Below, in pieces: positions 38,048 through 46,714 of a DNA stretch of 64,000 nt; the stretch's first letter is position 1; every line of letters starts with the position of its first letter. The position numbers were made by a program, and so were the translations under genes. Below the pieces are notes generated by a model that was not told where the DNA came from, made no database searches, and saw only the letters and a program-made list of their open reading frames with translations. Source of the DNA: an uncultured Collinsella sp. (GTDB taxonomy: Bacteria; Actinomycetota; Coriobacteriia; Coriobacteriales; Coriobacteriaceae); assembly GCA_958443615.1 (NCBI GenBank), contig CAUCLI010000002.1, forward strand, positions 1 to 64,000, in the 5' to 3' direction.

Positions 38048-38365
38048 CTACTGCCCCGCTTCGCCCCTATCGAGCTTGCCGATTTTGCCCGGTGCTGAGC
38101 TTTCCAGCCCCGAGAAGAACTCGACCACCGGAACATCCAGGCCATCCGCCAATTTGCAGAGCCACTCAACCGAGGGATTGTATTTTCCGCTTTCGAATTT
38201 GTTCAAGGCAGACCTATCCACACCAGACCGGTCGGCGACGAACAGCTGAGACTGACCCCTCTGAGCCCTGATTCGGGCAGCGTTGACGCCAAGGGTTCGA
38301 TGGATGGCTATGTACGCACTGTCACTCTTCATGGCAGCAATCGTATTGATGAACATATTCCGCAC
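38048..38365 (-). CDS. XRE family regulator, controller-protein-like
   Basis: The protein (94-105 residues depending on start) has an XRE helix-turn-helix: AARIRAQRGQSQLFVADRSG with recognition-helix SALNKFESGKYNPSV, then CKLADGLDVPVVEF. It is divergent from the restriction-modification operon and two operator-like palindromes lie between them. This is the layout of controller (C) proteins, which time expression of restriction genes. Possible starts are GTG 38365, ATG 38356 and ATG 38332; none has a good ribosome site, so a leaderless transcript is possible. Confidence 0.8.
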   Translation of the reverse strand: MRNMFINTIAAMKSDSAYIAIHRTLGVNAARIRAQRGQSQLFVADRSGVDRSALNKFESGKYNPSVEWLCKLADGLDVPVVEFFSGLESSAPGKIGKLDRGEAGQ

Positions 38366-38425
38366 TGTGGTTTATGTTCCTCTTATTTCGTTTCAGGGTT
38401 AGACTGTTGTGGATTATATTCCACA
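38366..38425. promoter_or_regulatory. Two TGTGG-TTCC(ACA) operators between the regulator and the RM operon
   Basis: TGTGGATTATATTCCACA (38408-38425) is a near-perfect palindrome. TGTGGTTTATGTTCC (38366-38380) repeats most of it 42 bases away, next to the regulator start. Both contain TATATT- or TTATG-like promoter elements, so binding would control transcription in both directions. Confidence 0.72.
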
Positions 38426-38445
38426 TTGTCGACGGGACCCCTTCT

Positions 38446-39144
38446 ATGGCTCAGCAAGTCAAATCTCGCAAGAGGGTGCAGGAGCACGGAGAGGTCTTTA
38501 CCAATGAGCGCGAAGTCAACGCGATGCTCGATATGGTCAAGCAGGAGACCGAGCGCATAGAGTCCCGCTTTCTGGAGCCGGCCTGCGGCAACGGAAATTT
38601 CCTGGCCGAAGTGCTAAGACGAAAACTCGCCGTGGTCGCACGGCAATACAAGAAGAGCCCTGACGACTACATGCGCTACGCCTTTGTGGCAGTGAGCAGC
38701 CTATACGGCGTGGACATCCTGGAGGACAACGCCGAGGAATGCCGCGAGCGCCTGTACGGAATCGTCGAGGCCGAGGCCACGCGCGCCATCAAGAACCCGG
38801 ACGCGCTGTTCCTCGAAGCGATCCGCTACCTGCTGCACAAGAACATCCTGTGCGGCGACGCCCTCACCCTCAAAAACTCCAACGGCGAACCCATCACCTT
38901 TGCAGAGTGGTCGCTCGTGACGGGCGACAAGGTGAAGCGCCGCGACTTCCTGCTGAGCGAACTACTCGACGGCAACACCGATAAGGGCGAGACCCTCTCC
39001 CTCTTCGCATTTGACGAGGCCAACGGCGGCGACGTCCGCTCACACACCGACTGGGAGTACGACGCCGAGATCGGCGCGTACATCCCCTCCGCGATACAGG
39101 AATACCCCCTCACCAATTACTGGGAGGTGCAGCGCTATGAGTAG
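38446..39144 (+). CDS. Restriction-modification methylase-like protein, first subunit
   Basis: From ATG 38446 the protein has 232 residues. It has the SAM-binding motif I of N6-adenine methylases (EPACGNGNFLAEVL at about residue 43) and a long helical part, but no NPPY/DPPY catalytic motif. It ends in a segment found in restriction subunit M proteins (CGDALTLKNSNGEPITFAEW, KRRDFLLSELL). It probably works with the next gene product as one bipartite methylase. Its stop overlaps the start of that gene by eight bases. No strong ribosome site is visible. Confidence 0.8.
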   Translation: MAQQVKSRKRVQEHGEVFTNEREVNAMLDMVKQETERIESRFLEPACGNGNFLAEVLRRKLAVVARQYKKSPDDYMRYAFVAVSSLYGVDILEDNAEECRERLYGIVEAEATRAIKNPDALFLEAIRYLLHKNILCGDALTLKNSNGEPITFAEWSLVTGDKVKRRDFLLSELLDGNTDKGETLSLFAFDEANGGDVRSHTDWEYDAEIGAYIPSAIQEYPLTNYWEVQRYE

Positions 39145-40666
39145 CCTGCTCGAGAAGGCGTACAACCCCGACGTCTTGACCTGCTTGGCGAACCTGAGCA
39201 ACGACGAGGTCTTCACGCCGCCGGAGCTCGCCAACGACGTGTTGGACATGTTGCCGTCTGAAATCTGGAGCGACCCCACCATCAAGATCTTGGACCCATG
39301 CTGTAAATCGGGCGTATTTTTAAGAGAGGCGGCCAAGCGCTTCATCAAGGGGCTTGAACACGTGTACCCCGACTTGCAGGAACGCGTCGAGCACATCATG
39401 CACGAACAGCTCTATGGCATCGCGATCACCGAGCTCACGAGCCTGCTTGCGCGCCGCAGCCTGTACTGCAGCAAGTTCCCCAACGGGCGGTTCAGCGTGG
39501 CGGAGTTCGATAGTTCCGAGGGCAACGTGCGCCATCGCACCATCCAACACACGTGGGTGAACAACCGCTGCAAATACTGCGGTGCGAGCAATGCCGAATA
39601 CGACCGCGACGCCGCGCTCGAAACCCATGCATACGAGTTCATTCACACTGATAATCCCGAGAGGATTTTGAATATGAAGTTCGATGTGATCGTCGGTAAT
39701 CCGCCGTACCAGCTGAGCACCGCAGGCGCCGCCAACGGAGCGCAGGCAAAGCCGATTTATCAGCTGTTCGTAGACAGCGCGAAAAAACTAAAGCCGAGAT
39801 TCTTGTCGATGATTATTCCTGCTCGCTGGTTCTCTGGTGGCTGGGGCCTCGATGACTTCAGATCAAACATGCTTGGCGATAGGCATTTGAGAGTTCTCCA
39901 TGATTATTTTGACTCCAGCGAGTGCTTTCCAGGAGTACAAATCAAGGGTGGAGTGTGCTATTTCCTATGGGATCGAGATAACCCCGGTGATTGCACCGTA
40001 ATCTCTCACACAGGTCCTGATGCTGACCAGATGACCAGACCGCTCCTCGAGAAAGGAAACAACTGCTTCATCAGGCAGAACAAAGCCGTCTCCATTTATA
40101 AAAAGGTACAGAATGTTGATGGGACAGCCGCCACGTTCGACTCGATCGTAAGCGCTCAAAAGCCATTTGGAATCGGAACCTCATTCCGCGGTCGCGATGT
40201 AAAAGCCGATTCCGATCTCCGCGTTTTTCAGCGCGGGGGATTTGCGTATATTGCGCGTGACGATATACCCTCAAAACACACAACACTTGACACTTACAAG
40301 ATTTTTATCAGCGCAGCATATGGGGCAGGAGACACCTTCCCACATCAGATCTTGGGAAAACCATTTATTGGCTCACCAGGGGAATGCTGCACGGAAACGT
40401 ACATCGCAATTGGTCCTCTAAACTCGAAAAAACAGGCAACCAATGCACTGAGCTTTATTTCATCAAAGACGTTTCGTTTCCTAGTCATGCTCAACAAACC
40501 AACTCAACATGCACTTCGCAAAGTCTATTCACTTGTCCCCCTCCTTTCTTTCGATAAGCAATGGACCGATGAGGAACTATACGCTCGCTACGGATTTGAC
40601 GATAAGGAAATCGACTTCATCGAATCGATGATTCGCCCTATGAATCTGGGTGACGGCAATGAATAA
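39137..40666 (+). CDS. Eco57I-type N6-adenine DNA methylase, second subunit
   Basis: The 509-residue protein contains LDPCCKSGVFLREAAKR (motif I, with the usual ACG replaced by CCK), a zinc-like CKYCGASNAEYD segment, and the catalytic NPPYQ of N6-adenine methylases near residue 195. The DEVFTPPELANDVLDMLP opening and the SMIIPARWFSGG stretch are typical of Eco57I-like methylases. The C-terminal third may recognise DNA. Base composition falls after about 39650 (AT-richer), which suggests that the recognition part was exchanged. It overlaps both neighbours by eight bases. Confidence 0.88.
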   Translation: MSSLLEKAYNPDVLTCLANLSNDEVFTPPELANDVLDMLPSEIWSDPTIKILDPCCKSGVFLREAAKRFIKGLEHVYPDLQERVEHIMHEQLYGIAITELTSLLARRSLYCSKFPNGRFSVAEFDSSEGNVRHRTIQHTWVNNRCKYCGASNAEYDRDAALETHAYEFIHTDNPERILNMKFDVIVGNPPYQLSTAGAANGAQAKPIYQLFVDSAKKLKPRFLSMIIPARWFSGGWGLDDFRSNMLGDRHLRVLHDYFDSSECFPGVQIKGGVCYFLWDRDNPGDCTVISHTGPDADQMTRPLLEKGNNCFIRQNKAVSIYKKVQNVDGTAATFDSIVSAQKPFGIGTSFRGRDVKADSDLRVFQRGGFAYIARDDIPSKHTTLDTYKIFISAAYGAGDTFPHQILGKPFIGSPGECCTETYIAIGPLNSKKQATNALSFISSKTFRFLVMLNKPTQHALRKVYSLVPLLSFDKQWTDEELYARYGFDDKEIDFIESMIRPMNLGDGNE

Positions 40667-43600
40667 CGCCAGTTTCTTCCCCGCGCGACCGGAGGTCCGT
40701 CCTTCCATCTACGCGTATCGCGACAAGAACCCGGATCACGCGAACTTTCTCAAGGTCGGCTACACGGAGATCGACGTCGAAAAGCGCGTGGCGCAGCAGT
40801 TCCCCGTCATCCAGCCGGACGAGGGCAAGCCCTACGAGATCATGTTCGCCGAAAGCGCCATGCGCACGGACGGCTCCTCCTTCATGGACCACGCGGTCCA
40901 CAAGCGCCTCAGGCAAATGGGCTTCGATAATCCCAACGGCGAGTGGTTCCGTTGCGCACCGGCCGACGTGCGCAACGCCTGGCTGCAGGTTCGCGACCGC
41001 ACCAGCTACGAGCGCGAGCGCACCGAGGACTTCGCCATGCGCCCCGAGCAGCTCGAAGCCGTCAACAAAACGGAAGCGTACTTCCGCGCCTGCGAGCAAC
41101 CCGGCAACCGCAACGCGCCCAAGTTCCTCTGGAACGCCAAGATGCGCTTTGGCAAGACTTTCGCCACCTACCAACTCGCCCGCCGCATGAACATGAAGCG
41201 CGTACTCGTGCTCACCTTCAAGCCCGCCGTGGAGGATGCCTGGCGTGAGGACTTGGAGAGCCATATCGACTTCGAGGGCTGGCAATTCGTCTCTCGCGGT
41301 GCGATGACCTACGAGGAATGCGACCCCTCGCGCCCCATCGTATGCTTCGGATCGTTCCAGGATTTCCTGGGTGTGGACCGCGCCACCGGTGCCATCAAGC
41401 CGCGCAACGAGTGGGTCCACCTGGAGCACTGGGACCTCGTCGCCTTTGACGAGTACCACTTCGGCGCATGGCGCGACAGCGCGCAAAAGCTCTTCGCCAA
41501 GCCAGCGGACGAGGACGACGTCGTCGAATCCACCGAAAAGGAAACTGACGCCGCCTCCGCGGGCAACAGCCTCGATGAGACCTGGCTGCCCATCCAGGCG
41601 GACCGCTACCTCTATCTATCCGGTACGCCCTTCCGTGCGCTGACCAGCGGCGAGTTCATCGAGGACCAGATCTTCAACTGGACCTACTCCGACGAGCAGC
41701 AGGCCAAGCAGGAGTGGGCACGCACGCACCCATTCGAGCCCAATCCCTATGCGGCCCTCCCCCGCATGGTCCTCATGACCTACAAGGTGCCCGACTCCAT
41801 CACCCGCGTGGCCCGCGCGGGAGAGTTCGACGAGTTCGATCTCAACGTGTTCTTCTCAGCCGTCGGCGAGGGCACGGACGCGCAGTTCAGATACAAGGAC
41901 TACGTGCAGAAATGGCTCGACCTGATCCGCGGCGCGCTGGCCGAGACCACCACCGACGAGCTCAAGATGGGCGCGCAGAAGCCGGTGCTGCCCTTCAGCC
42001 ACGCAGCGCTGCTCGCCAACCTTACGCACACCCTGTGGTTCCTGCCCACCGTGGCGTCGTGCCACGCCATGGCGAACCTGCTGGCCGAGCGTCAGAACGT
42101 TTTCTATCACGATTACCAGGTGCTCGTGGCGGCGGGTACTGAGGCGGGCATCGGTCTTGAGGCCGTCGATCCCGTGCGCCGCGCCATGGGCGACCCGTTG
42201 ACCACCAAGACCATCACCCTCTCCTGTGGCAAGCTCACCACCGGCGTCACCATCCGCCCTTGGACCGGCGTGTTCATGCTGCGCAACCTCAAGAGCCCCG
42301 AGACGTACTTCCAAACCGCCTTCCGCGTGCAGAGCCCCTGGACCGCCAAGGACGAAGACGGGCACATGCAGGTCATCAAGCAGGAGTGTTATGTCTTCGA
42401 CTTCGCGCTCGACCGCGCGCTGGCCATGGTGTCCGATTACAGCTGCCAACTCTCGGTGGACGAACCGAGCCCCGAGAAGAAGGTCGCGGACTTCATCAAG
42501 TTCCTCCCCGTGCTCGCCTACGACGGCAGCGCCATGCGCGAGGTAAACGCCGCGGACATCCTGGATATCGCCATGGCAGGCACCTCTGCCACGCTGCTGG
42601 CACGCCGCTGGGAAAGCGCCCTTCTGGTCAACGTGGACAACGACACGCTGCGCCGCCTGCTGGAGAACGCCGAGGCGATGAAGGCGCTGGCAAATATCGA
42701 GGGCTTCCGCAGCCTCAACGACGACATCGAGACCATCATCAACAAGTCCGAGCACGTCAAGAAGGTCAAGAAAGAGGGCGGCGAGCTCACACCCAAGGAG
42801 AAAAAGGAGATCTCCGAGGAAGAAAAGGAATTCAAGAGCAAGCGCAAACAGATCCAGGAGAAGCTGATCAAGTTCGCTACGCGCATCCCCGTGTTCATGT
42901 ATCTCACCGACTACCGCGAACAGAGCCTCAAAGAGGTAATCACGCAGCTGGAGCCGAGACTGTTCAAGAAAGTCACGGGCCTGTCGGTGCGCGATTTCGA
43001 GCTTCTCGTATCGCTCGGCGTGTTCCGCGATTCCGTGATGAACGACGCGGTGTACAAGTTCCGCCGATACGAGGACGCGAGCCTCTCCTACACCGGCATC
43101 GAGAAGCACAGCTACGACGCGCGCGTGGGCCTGTTCGACACCTCTCTGACCAAAGAGGACTTCGAGGAGATGGCGCGCATGGACACGCGTCTGGACGAGA
43201 CCGGGCGCATGGTGCGCGGAGGCGCTGCTGGTGGCACGAAGCCTGACAGCTCGGTTGATGTTGAAGCCGTTGAGGCAGCCCCAAGGCGCGACTGGATTGT
43301 CGAGACCTTGGAGCAGCAGGGTCTCAAGTACGTCGACCTGCGTGGATCTGCCGGCGGCAACGTATGGGTCATCGGCGGCGGCGAGCTCGATAGCGCGATG
43401 GACGAGCTTGCCAAACGCGGAGCTCGGTTTGAGTTCACGTTCCGAGGCAGCAAGGCAACCAAGGGCCAGGCCGCTTGGTGGCTCAAGGGGTACCCCGAGG
43501 AGCAAAAGCTCGACTGGCACGAACCGCCCGCAGTGACGGACGCGAAGCTTGCCGCGCTCGAACCCGGCAACACCGTGTTCCACAAGGCGTTCGGCTGCGG

Positions 43601-43730
43601 CGAGGTGGTCGACATCGATCGCGAGAACGGCTTTATCGAGGTCGTGCTGGGGACCGACAAGCGAGGCAATCCCAAACACCGCAAATTCCTCTTCCCCAAC
43701 GCCTTTGAGCAAGGGCTGCTGGCGCTTTAG
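40659..43730 (+). CDS. GIY-YIG nuclease/SF2 helicase restriction protein
   Basis: The 1023-residue protein starts with a T5orf172-type GIY-YIG nuclease domain (about residues 15-105; SIYAYRDKNP, FLKVGYT, then MDHAVHKRLRQMG). Then comes a superfamily 2 helicase core with Walker A KMRFGKTFAT, DEYH box in FDEYHFG, LSGTPFRAL, and a C-terminal helicase lobe containing ETYFQTAFRVQSPW. A charged coiled stretch lies near residue 710-740. The end has a small domain (VDLRGSAGGNVWVIGGGEL) and a UvrD-like SH3 fold (GNTVFHKAFGCGEVVDID). It is the cutting and translocating partner of the methylase genes. Confidence 0.87.
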   Translation: MNNASFFPARPEVRPSIYAYRDKNPDHANFLKVGYTEIDVEKRVAQQFPVIQPDEGKPYEIMFAESAMRTDGSSFMDHAVHKRLRQMGFDNPNGEWFRCAPADVRNAWLQVRDRTSYERERTEDFAMRPEQLEAVNKTEAYFRACEQPGNRNAPKFLWNAKMRFGKTFATYQLARRMNMKRVLVLTFKPAVEDAWREDLESHIDFEGWQFVSRGAMTYEECDPSRPIVCFGSFQDFLGVDRATGAIKPRNEWVHLEHWDLVAFDEYHFGAWRDSAQKLFAKPADEDDVVESTEKETDAASAGNSLDETWLPIQADRYLYLSGTPFRALTSGEFIEDQIFNWTYSDEQQAKQEWARTHPFEPNPYAALPRMVLMTYKVPDSITRVARAGEFDEFDLNVFFSAVGEGTDAQFRYKDYVQKWLDLIRGALAETTTDELKMGAQKPVLPFSHAALLANLTHTLWFLPTVASCHAMANLLAERQNVFYHDYQVLVAAGTEAGIGLEAVDPVRRAMGDPLTTKTITLSCGKLTTGVTIRPWTGVFMLRNLKSPETYFQTAFRVQSPWTAKDEDGHMQVIKQECYVFDFALDRALAMVSDYSCQLSVDEPSPEKKVADFIKFLPVLAYDGSAMREVNAADILDIAMAGTSATLLARRWESALLVNVDNDTLRRLLENAEAMKALANIEGFRSLNDDIETIINKSEHVKKVKKEGGELTPKEKKEISEEEKEFKSKRKQIQEKLIKFATRIPVFMYLTDYREQSLKEVITQLEPRLFKKVTGLSVRDFELLVSLGVFRDSVMNDAVYKFRRYEDASLSYTGIEKHSYDARVGLFDTSLTKEDFEEMARMDTRLDETGRMVRGGAAGGTKPDSSVDVEAVEAAPRRDWIVETLEQQGLKYVDLRGSAGGNVWVIGGGELDSAMDELAKRGARFEFTFRGSKATKGQAAWWLKGYPEEQKLDWHEPPAVTDAKLAALEPGNTVFHKAFGCGEVVDIDRENGFIEVVLGTDKRGNPKHRKFLFPNAFEQGLLAL

Positions 43731-43861
43731 AAGCGGAGCGAGCAGCACGCAGGACGGCCGCTCGTGCACACACGGGCGGCCGTTTTCTTCAAATCTTGCA
43801 CCCCATGGACGCAGGCGGCCCACTGGCACGTCACGTCGGAACGCGAGCACCGGTCTGCCCA

Positions 43862-43962
43862 CATCAATCGTCGAGCAGCCATTTCCATGCCGAGCACGTA
43901 CGTCTCTTGCAGTGTAGGACTGCAAGATTCTTCAATTCTTGCAGTCCTACACTGCAAGAATT
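43862..43962 (-). pseudogene. Deleted DUF4143-ATPase gene: palindromes plus last codons
   Basis: Positions 43862-43895 match the 3' end of the ATPase gene at 36562 (24 of about 29 positions around AGCAGCCATTTCC) and in the right frame read AWKWLLDD. Immediately upstream, TCTTGCAGT/ACTGCAAGA (43905-43927) and AATTCTTGCAGT/ACTGCAAGAATT (43934-43962) repeat the palindrome pair seen before the intact gene. Everything between promoter and tail, about 1.3 kb, is missing. The 240-base gap holds no other gene. Confidence 0.75.
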
Positions 43963-43974
43963 AGCACTTCATAT

Positions 43975-46710
43975 CTACGCGTCCGAATCTCCGAGCCCCT
44001 CCTCGCTCTCCTTGCGCTCCATGGTCCGCGCGACAATCTTCACCCTGTTCTTTTGAACCGGGGTCCAATGCGTGTACAGCCAGCACTCCTCATCGTTGAA
44101 CAGCATGGGCTCATAAAACCCTGCCTCGCGACCCTCCGGTTTGCGCTTGCGCAGCAGGGGGCGATCAAGGCCGAGGTGCTGTTGGGCCCACTTGATCCTG
44201 AACGGTAACTCTGGATCGTCGACATGCCCCATGATGTACCCGACGCTCTCCCGCGTGGCGTCATCCAAATCGAAGAGCGAGCGCTTGGCCCGCTTCTTCT
44301 CGGGCTTGCGCTTGGGCAGATTCGCCTTCCTGACCGTTTTTGGCGCCGGCTGCGCAGGCTGAGGCTTCTCCGCCGCGCGCCTGGGCTTGTGCCGCTTGCG
44401 CCCGCGCCGCTCCCCCTCTGCGCCCGCCTCGACTTCTGCGGGGTCGCTGGGTTCTTTGGGAGTTGAGGGGTCGGGGGCGTCCCCAGCGCTTGCATCTACC
44501 ACGGGGTCTGCACTCTCTGCTGGGCCCTCGTCCTCCGCCGCGTTCGCATCGGTGGCCGGGACCTCCTCCACATCCGAGTGCTCGCGCTTGAGATCCGCCT
44601 CGGGAGCAGAGCCCTCTTCGCGATGCGCGCTCTCATGATGTGCCGGCTCAAGAACCACGTACGCCTCGCCATCGGCGGCATCACTCTCGGAACCTGCCGC
44701 ATACGACGGGTTGTACGAGTCGGAGTCCGTGTGTGTCTCGCCAGCCCCATCGGCCCCTCCGCCTTGCGAGTCTCCTTCACACACCAAGCCGCCGACGCCG
44801 CGGAACACCTCCGCGAACATCGCGTCGAGCCCGTCTTGGCCAACGGCAAGCGTTGCCACACCCGAACGCGGGCCAACACCCATCGACACCGCCCACGGAG
44901 ACGACTCGGCGTAATACACATCCGCGCCCTTTTTCTTGCCTGCGACCAGCCAAACGCAAGAGACCCGCTCCCCGGCAGAGCCCATCACGTCAACTCGGTA
45001 TTTATGCACGCACTCCGCCAACTCGCCGTGCTTGGGATACCCGTCAATCAAATCGAGCGCGCGGCGATACTTGGCATCCACCATGTGGTACGAATGCGCT
45101 CCCTCCGGGGTGGTCAACTCGATCAGGTAGTCAGGCGTCCAGTAATTCTGCGATCGCGCGCCCTCACCATACGAAAGCCTGTGAAGCGCGATGCCCTCCT
45201 CCTCAACCATGCTGCCACGTATGATGGGCTGATAGTAGAGCTTGACCCCCACCCTGCCTTCTTCCGAAGCACGCTCGAGCTCGTATATGGTCGCGACACC
45301 GGTCTCCGGCTTAAAGAACCCCTCCGATTCATACGCCCCGCAACGTATGGCCTCCGCCTCGGGGCCGACAGGCGCAAAGCCATGTGCATGCAGCCAAACG
45401 AGCATGCGATGAAGCACGAAATACTCGTAGAGCTTGTCCATCTTCGCCGCTTGAAGCGCAATGCCCTCCTTGGCCAGGGAGAAGTCACCAAACCCGAGCC
45501 ACTCGCGCATGAGCCCATACAAGCGCATGTACGGATGAATCTCGGTAAAGACCTTGGTGCGTCGAAGGGTGTAGCCAAAGATCCCTTGGACGTCGGGCAT
45601 GAACGACGCATACAGGCGCTGCAGGGAGCGGGCACGGGAAACATGCCCGTCAAGCTGGCTCAAGAACCGCCGCTCGCGGTCGGCGTAGGCACGCACGATC
45701 GCCAACGCCGGCATCACCGAGCCATCGCCCGTCATACCGCGCAGGCGCTCTTCGATCGACTGCACCTCCCCCGACGCTTTGCCGAGCATCGAGCGCAGCA
45801 GGGCCGCGACGCGGGAGATCTCGCCCAAAAAGCCCAGGACGCGCTGATTCTCGTAACTGTCGAAGGTCTTCACCTTCACCGAGGTCTCGACCTTACGCGG
45901 CAGATACCAACCGCCGTTGAGATAGACCCCCTCGCGCTCAGGGCATTCGATGAGGACGCCGGTATTGCGCGCGAGCCACGTGAGCTCATTGCGGCCCGCA
46001 CTGCGCACAGCTCCCAACGGGACCGTTTTTCCACGCTGGACAATGCGGCTCTGCGCGCCAAAGCGAAAGAAACCAGCTTGGCGCTCATATTCATCGAGAA
46101 CACGTCCGATGAGGTCGGACATCGACACGAGCGACCGCGCCGAATGCTCCGCAACGTACCCGTCCAAAATCGCAAAGGGGCCGGACCCTCCCTGCGCGCA
46201 GCCGAACATCCAGCTCGAGGGAACGTCGTCTGTATCGAGCAAGTCGGCGAGCATCGCCTCGACATTCGCGGAATCCAGGTGACTTTGCGACCTGCATGGG
46301 ATATCTTGCGTGGTCAGCAGCAGCGGCTCCGCTGCGTCATCAAGATACAGTTCGACCTCCACGCGGGCAAAACCGTACGCGAGCTTGAAGCACTGGAAGG
46401 CGTCGTCGTGCTTGCCCGGATGCCGGCGATCGACCAGCGACATACGATACGAGGCGACATTCGCCTCCCCCTCAACGAGGGCCACCTTGGTGCATACGAG
46501 CTCCATGGACTCCCCACCGCTGATGTTCATCAAGGCACGCACAGGCACGACATGCGAATCGAGATGCAAGCTCAGCTCATACGTAGCGGCGTCGAGCACG
46601 CTACCGCCCTCGGCCAACCGGACGCCGCCAGGCACCTGGTCAACGGGCAAAAGGTCAAAAACCGCCCGCTCACCGACATCCCGGTTCACGCCCGTAAAGC
46701 AAACGCGCAT
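43975..46710 (-). CDS. McrC-like DUF2357 restriction protein with PD-(D/E)XK-type site
   Basis: The 911-residue protein starts at ATG 46710, four bases after the stop of the McrB-like gene. The first 600 residues resemble DUF2357 proteins that replace McrC. The segment YWTPDYLIELTTPEG and then HMVDAKYRRAL near residue 560 supplies the D...DAK of a PD-(D/E)XK nuclease. Residues about 650-800 are disordered, acidic then Lys/Arg/Pro-rich. A final domain of about 90 residues (GYIMGHVDDPELPFRIKW) is not one that I recognise. With the AAA partner it should form a modification-dependent or related type IV restriction system. Confidence 0.82.
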   Translation of the reverse strand: MRVCFTGVNRDVGERAVFDLLPVDQVPGGVRLAEGGSVLDAATYELSLHLDSHVVPVRALMNISGGESMELVCTKVALVEGEANVASYRMSLVDRRHPGKHDDAFQCFKLAYGFARVEVELYLDDAAEPLLLTTQDIPCRSQSHLDSANVEAMLADLLDTDDVPSSWMFGCAQGGSGPFAILDGYVAEHSARSLVSMSDLIGRVLDEYERQAGFFRFGAQSRIVQRGKTVPLGAVRSAGRNELTWLARNTGVLIECPEREGVYLNGGWYLPRKVETSVKVKTFDSYENQRVLGFLGEISRVAALLRSMLGKASGEVQSIEERLRGMTGDGSVMPALAIVRAYADRERRFLSQLDGHVSRARSLQRLYASFMPDVQGIFGYTLRRTKVFTEIHPYMRLYGLMREWLGFGDFSLAKEGIALQAAKMDKLYEYFVLHRMLVWLHAHGFAPVGPEAEAIRCGAYESEGFFKPETGVATIYELERASEEGRVGVKLYYQPIIRGSMVEEEGIALHRLSYGEGARSQNYWTPDYLIELTTPEGAHSYHMVDAKYRRALDLIDGYPKHGELAECVHKYRVDVMGSAGERVSCVWLVAGKKKGADVYYAESSPWAVSMGVGPRSGVATLAVGQDGLDAMFAEVFRGVGGLVCEGDSQGGGADGAGETHTDSDSYNPSYAAGSESDAADGEAYVVLEPAHHESAHREEGSAPEADLKREHSDVEEVPATDANAAEDEGPAESADPVVDASAGDAPDPSTPKEPSDPAEVEAGAEGERRGRKRHKPRRAAEKPQPAQPAPKTVRKANLPKRKPEKKRAKRSLFDLDDATRESVGYIMGHVDDPELPFRIKWAQQHLGLDRPLLRKRKPEGREAGFYEPMLFNDEECWLYTHWTPVQKNRVKIVARTMERKESEEGLGDSDA

Positions 46711-46714
46711 GACC

